A program made the translations under genes and the position numbers. The notes beneath the pieces were generated by a model that did no database searches, was not told the DNA's origin, and was given only the letters and a program-made list of their open reading frames with translations. Below, one piece after another: positions 60,994 through 64,000 of a stretch of 64,000 bases of DNA. This DNA comes from Campylobacter lari. Its GTDB lineage: Bacteria > Campylobacterota > Campylobacteria > Campylobacterales > Campylobacteraceae. The stretch covers positions 186,001 through 250,000 of the forward strand of contig NZ_LR134508.1 of NCBI RefSeq assembly GCF_900638335.1, given 5' to 3'. Each line of letters opens with the position of its first letter. Positions within the stretch are counted from its first letter, which is position 1.

Positions 60994-61024
60994 TATAATA
61001 TGTTTCATAATGAAACATATTATA
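60994..61024. terminator. Long palindrome at the end of the YeiH gene
   Basis: Two perfect 14-base arms (TATAATATGTTTCA / TGAAACATATTATA) around TAA, overlapping the YeiH stop codon. It follows a shorter AGTG-TAAAA-CACT hairpin (60982-60994). It may terminate YeiH transcription before the DUF285 gene, though no T-run follows on the minus strand; the inner TGTTTCA-TGAAACA also looks like a protein-binding site. Confidence 0.45.
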
Positions 61025-62057
61025 AATTTAATAAGAAAATTAAGCTAATTGATATAAAGATTAACCAAATAAAAAGCAACAATGCCATTAAAAATGGTTT
61101 AAACCCTGCATTTTTTAAAACATTTTTATGGATATTCACTCCCAAAGCTACCATAGCCATAGAAAGTAAAAGTGTATCTATAGTTTGTATGCTTGGTTTT
61201 ATATAGTTAAGCGCAAAATCGGTATTTAATATTTCAAGTGAGCTAATACCACAAGCAAATAAAAACCATAAGGCAAAATAAGGAATATTTGCTTTAATGG
61301 AAATTTTTTCATTATTTCTGCTTAGAAATTTTAATGAAAAAAGACTTAAGAAAATCAAAAAAGGCACTAGCATTAAAACACGCATCATTTTTTCTATGAC
61401 AGCACCATCTCCTGCTTGCACAGCTTCACCAGCTGCAACAGCATGTGCAACTTCATGCAAGCTTGCTCCCATAAAATACCCCATTTGTTTTAAATTAAAA
61501 AAATCAAACCAGCCCAAATTCCAAGCCAAAGGATATAAAAACATCCCTAAAGTTCCAAAAACCACCACAGTACAAACTGCCACGCCAACTTTAGCAGAGC
61601 CACCTTTAACAATGCTCTCACTTGCCATCACAGCAGCTGCTCCACAAATACTTGAGCCACTACTTATAAGTATGCTTTCTTTAAGATCAAGTTTAAATAA
61701 TTTTCCTAGTAAAAGTCCTATAAAAAAGGTAGAAAACACCACTAAAAATGCTAGCAAAATTCCATTTAATCCAACTTTTTCTAAGTCATTAAAAGTAATT
61801 CTAAAGCCATAAAGTATAATTCCAAGTCTTAAAATTTCTTTTGTTGCTATGTTTAAAACTCCTGATTTTTTAAGTAAATTTGTATTTTGATGTGCTAAAT
61901 TTCCTATTAAAGCTCCCAAAATCACGGCTATGATTAAAGCTGAAATTCCAAGATTTTTAAAAAAACTAAGCTCAGAAATAGCAAAAGCACAAAAAGCAAG
62001 GGTAAAAAGCAGTAAAAAAGCTTCAAATTTTCTATGTTTATATATATTTTTATGCAT
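61020..62057 (-). CDS. yeiH: YeiH-family putative sulfate exporter
   Basis: A 345-residue membrane protein with about ten hydrophobic segments. ILYGFRITFNDL, SSGSSICGAAAVMASES and GYFMGASLHEVAHAVAAG are signatures of the YeiH/UPF0324 (Cons_hypoth698) family, annotated as sulfate exporter on weak experimental evidence. It is divergent from the LysR gene, the classical layout for a LysR regulator and its target. Confidence 0.88.
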   Translation of the reverse strand: MHKNIYKHRKFEAFLLLFTLAFCAFAISELSFFKNLGISALIIAVILGALIGNLAHQNTNLLKKSGVLNIATKEILRLGIILYGFRITFNDLEKVGLNGILLAFLVVFSTFFIGLLLGKLFKLDLKESILISSGSSICGAAAVMASESIVKGGSAKVGVAVCTVVVFGTLGMFLYPLAWNLGWFDFFNLKQMGYFMGASLHEVAHAVAAGEAVQAGDGAVIEKMMRVLMLVPFLIFLSLFSLKFLSRNNEKISIKANIPYFALWFLFACGISSLEILNTDFALNYIKPSIQTIDTLLLSMAMVALGVNIHKNVLKNAGFKPFLMALLLFIWLIFISISLIFLLNL

Positions 62058-62128
62058 GAAATTTTCCTTATTTTGTTTTTTGTAATCTTAATGATTTTTT
62101 TATGATAAGTAAAATTAATTTTATTTGA

Positions 62129-62134
62129 TATAAT
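62129..62134 (+). promoter_or_regulatory. -10 box of the LysR gene
   Basis: A perfect TATAAT, 30 bases before the LysR ATG, in the 106-base divergent gap. The LysR protein's own binding site (T-N11-A type) is probably in the same gap, but I cannot single one out. Confidence 0.5.
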
Positions 62135-62163
62135 GATTAAAAATATTTATCAAAAGAGCACTT

Positions 62164-63027
62164 ATGACTTTTAAACAAATAAAATATTTTCAAGCTTTGT
62201 GTGGAAATTTAAATTTAAGAGCTTGTGCTAAAGAATTAAGTATAACTCAATCTGCTTTGTCTTTAGCTATATTTGAACTTGAAAAAAGTTTAAACACCAA
62301 GCTTTTTGATAGAAATGCTAAATTTTTAAGCTTAAATGAAAAAGGAAAGGTTTTTTTAAAACAAATCACACCTTTAATTTTAGAATTTGAGCGCATTGAA
62401 AAAGCAATGCAAGATGATCAAAGCTATGAAATAAGTATGAAAGTGAGTCAAAATGTAGGTACTTATTTACTAGGATCTTTTTTAGATCAAAAGGCAGAAA
62501 ATATCAAGTTAAATTTGTCCTTGGATAATAGCCAAAATATCATCAAAGATATTTTAGATAAAGAAATCGATATAGGTTTGATTGAAGGAATTTGCAAAGA
62601 TAAAGATATAAAAAAGATTAAAATTTGTGATGATGAGCTTATTGTGGTGAGTAAGAATGACTTAAAAAAAGAATTTTTCATAGATGAGTTAAAGGATTTT
62701 AAATGGTTAAGTCGTGAGCAAGGTTCTGGTGCAAAAGAAGTGTTTTTAAATGCTTTGCCTAAAGATGTAAAGCTTAACTTAGTTTATGAGCTAAACTCAA
62801 CTGCTATGATAAAAGAGTTAGTTAAAAAAGGTAATTTTTTAGCAGTTTTACCTAAATTTAGTGTTAAAGAAGAACTTGAAACTAAAAGCTTATTTGAAGT
62901 GAGATTAAAAAATTTTAAAATTTCAAGAGAACTTTGCTTGATTTATCATAAAAATAAAGAGCCAAGCATAAAATTTATAAATTTATGTGAGTTTTTAAAA
63001 CTTTGCGTTCAAAAAGATTTAGTTTAG
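62164..63027 (+). CDS. LysR-family transcriptional regulator
   Basis: A 287-residue regulator. N-terminal winged [51 protein letters not shown] (about 3-50), then a periplasmic-binding-protein-like effector domain. Most likely controls the divergent yeiH; in other bacteria YeiE/YeiH pairs respond to sulfite or sulfur state. Its end overlaps the convergent murD end by 9 bases. Confidence 0.92.
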   Translation: MTFKQIKYFQALCGNLNLRACAKELSITQSALSLAIFELEKSLNTKLFDRNAKFLSLNEKGKVFLKQITPLILEFERIEKAMQDDQSYEISMKVSQNVGTYLLGSFLDQKAENIKLNLSLDNSQNIIKDILDKEIDIGLIEGICKDKDIKKIKICDDELIVVSKNDLKKEFFIDELKDFKWLSREQGSGAKEVFLNALPKDVKLNLVYELNSTAMIKELVKKGNFLAVLPKFSVKEELETKSLFEVRLKNFKISRELCLIYHKNKEPSIKFINLCEFLKLCVQKDLV

Positions 63028-64000
63028 CTCTTGAATACATTTTTTAAAAAGCTCCCCTCTTTCTTCATAAGATTTAAACTGATCTAAGCTCGCGCAAGCA
63101 GGGCTTAGCAGGGCTACTTCATCATTAGTTAGGTTTTGATTGATTTTTTCTACTGCTTTAGGTAAAAACTCACAAAAATGTGCTTTTAAATTAGCATTTT
63201 TAGCATATTCAAGCATTTTATTAGTGCTTTTTCCTATGGCATAAAGCTCTATATTAAGCTCTCTCATAAAAGTAAATAAAGCACTTAAATCCACTCCCTT
63301 ATCATCCCCACCTATGATAAGATGAATTTTTTTATCCTTATAGCGTTTAAGAGCAGCTAAACTAGCATCAAGATTAGTTGCTTTAGTATCATTTACCCAA
63401 AGTCTATTTTTATGATCAAATATTTCTTCAAGCTTGTTTTTTTCTATTTTAAACTCATTTAAAAGCTCATAAGAGCAACGATCTAGTATGATTTTTTCTA
63501 TACTTAAAGCAATAAGCGCATCAAGTAAAAATGGGGTTTTAAAATGAATTTTTTCTAAATCAATTTGCATTTTTTTAGCTAAATCTTGCTCATCTTCATA
63601 GCTTACAACATAAGCATGAGTTGGATAAGCCTCATACTTTTTAGGTAAAATTACCACATCATTTTCATTCATTCTTTCAAGCACGCTAAGCTTTGCTCGC
63701 TCATAATTTTCAAAGCTTTTATGCCAAGAAAGATGATCAGGTGTGATAGGTAAAAGTGCATAAATTTCAGGTTTAGCTACTTTGGTGTAAAAAAGTGAAA
63801 AAGATGAGCTTTCTAAAATCCATAATTTAGCATTAGCATCCATTTGTGCTAAAGGAGTTCCTATATTTGCTCCCATTTGTGCGTTGATGTGTTTTAAAAG
63901 ATGATGTGTCATTTGAGTGGTGGTGGTTTTACCATTTGTTCCACTTATCCAAACACTTTTTGGCATGCCATCATAGAAAAAATCATATTCGCTGCTTAAA
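63019..64000 (-). CDS. murD: UDP-N-acetylmuramoylalanine-D-glutamate ligase MurD (5' end missing)
   Basis: Minus-strand gene whose frame stays open to the window edge; the ATG at 63966 is internal, because the upstream codons ([10 protein letters not shown]) continue the Mur ligase pattern. Visible are [21 protein letters not shown] (ATP P-loop), [23 protein letters not shown] and [20 protein letters not shown] with ATP-binding Asp/Asn. It adds D-Glu to the peptidoglycan precursor. Roughly 320 of about 400 residues are present. Confidence 0.95.
   Translation of the reverse strand, partial: LSSEYDFFYDGMPKSVWISGTNGKTTTTQMTHHLLKHINAQMGANIGTPLAQMDANAKLWILESSSFSLFYTKVAKPEIYALLPITPDHLSWHKSFENYERAKLSVLERMNENDVVILPKKYEAYPTHAYVVSYEDEQDLAKKMQIDLEKIHFKTPFLLDALIALSIEKIILDRCSYELLNEFKIEKNKLEEIFDHKNRLWVNDTKATNLDASLAALKRYKDKKIHLIIGGDDKGVDLSALFTFMRELNIELYAIGKSTNKMLEYAKNANLKAHFCEFLPKAVEKINQNLTNDEVALLSPACASLDQFKSYEERGELFKKCIQELN

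Noticed and set aside
61297-61812. A 171-residue plus-strand frame opposite the YeiH gene
   Set aside because: Complement of membrane-segment codons; no recognisable domain and the minus-strand protein is a clear family member.
1-64000. Phase-variable poly-G or poly-C tracts, common in Campylobacter surface loci
   Set aside because: No run of eight or more G or C was seen on reading; the window contains only A/T runs.
1-64000. CRISPR array, tRNA, rRNA, IS element or prophage
   Set aside because: No regularly spaced repeats, no cloverleaf-like intergenic sequence, no transposase or integrase; gaps between genes are too short for rRNA.

Overview
The window is a 64 kb piece of a low-GC epsilonproteobacterial (Campylobacterota) chromosome. 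The Tol-Pal cluster next to atpC, the FlhF-FlhG-FliA-FliM-FliY block, fused IspDF, the CemR/HP1021-type orphan regulator, the short Pgi and sigma54-type flagellar promoters all point to Campylobacter. A species of the C. lari group is my best guess, but that is inference. Coding density is very high: genes are packed with short overlaps (ATGA, TAATG), many start at TTG, and no gap between genes exceeds about 130 bases. I saw no rRNA, tRNA, IS element, prophage, CRISPR array or long poly-G/poly-C phase-variable tract.

Layout. 1-5130: end of the ATP synthase operon (atpD, atpC) running into a complete Tol-Pal system (TolQ/TolR-like, TolA-like, TolB, Pal, CpoB). 5145-9208: SlyD, FabD, MtnN, a TtcA-like protein, a nicotinamidase-like hydrolase, RecO. 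9192-15410 (minus strand): a small sigma54-driven protein, Dus, a membrane protein, DksA, RlmH, AccD, BamA. 15488-23663: TyrA, an M23 peptidase, LpxC, a short TsaB, ThrB and the translation block YlxR-InfB-RbfA-RimP. 23780-26864: a McrBC-type modification-dependent restriction system. 26873-31559: RibD, SppA, an aminofutalosine-deaminase-like amidohydrolase, AroQ, an M24 peptidase. 31561-38857: FolK, then the flagellar operon flhF-flhG-(membrane protein)-fliA-fliM-fliY, a LOG protein and MnmA. 38970-40332: a compact type II restriction-modification pair. 40384-46394: PgpA, an ATP-sulfurylase-like protein, CemR, IspDF, then Mrp and DapD. 46405-49917: a class-3 lipase-like protein, Dps, Pgi, GalU. 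49992-58733: YigZ, a second sigma54-driven small protein, a hypothetical, an ABC-F ATPase, a degenerate GGDEF membrane protein, phosphohexomutase, TilS, RimO, PrfB. 58753-60892: a tandem universal stress protein coupled to a K+-channel-like protein, and a DUF285 repeat protein. 61020-64000: YeiH-family transporter with a divergent LysR regulator, then MurD running off the end.

Most of the window is core housekeeping: envelope (Tol-Pal, BamA, LpxC, MurD, M23 peptidase), translation and tRNA modification (InfB, RbfA, RimP, PrfB, MnmA, TilS, Dus, TsaB), flagella, and isoprenoid, folate, riboflavin and lysine synthesis. The accessory content (McrBC, the type II R-M pair, the stress-protein/channel/DUF285 group) lies where, from memory, the gene order departs from C. 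jejuni, so these look like insertion points.

The points I find most interesting are two almost identical sigma54 promoters, each overlapping the 3' end of the preceding gene and each driving an orphan small protein; the stress-protein/K+-channel coupled pair; the small R-M pair; and several family members with altered key residues (TtcA-like, CemR receiver, ATP-sulfurylase-like, GGDEF-like).
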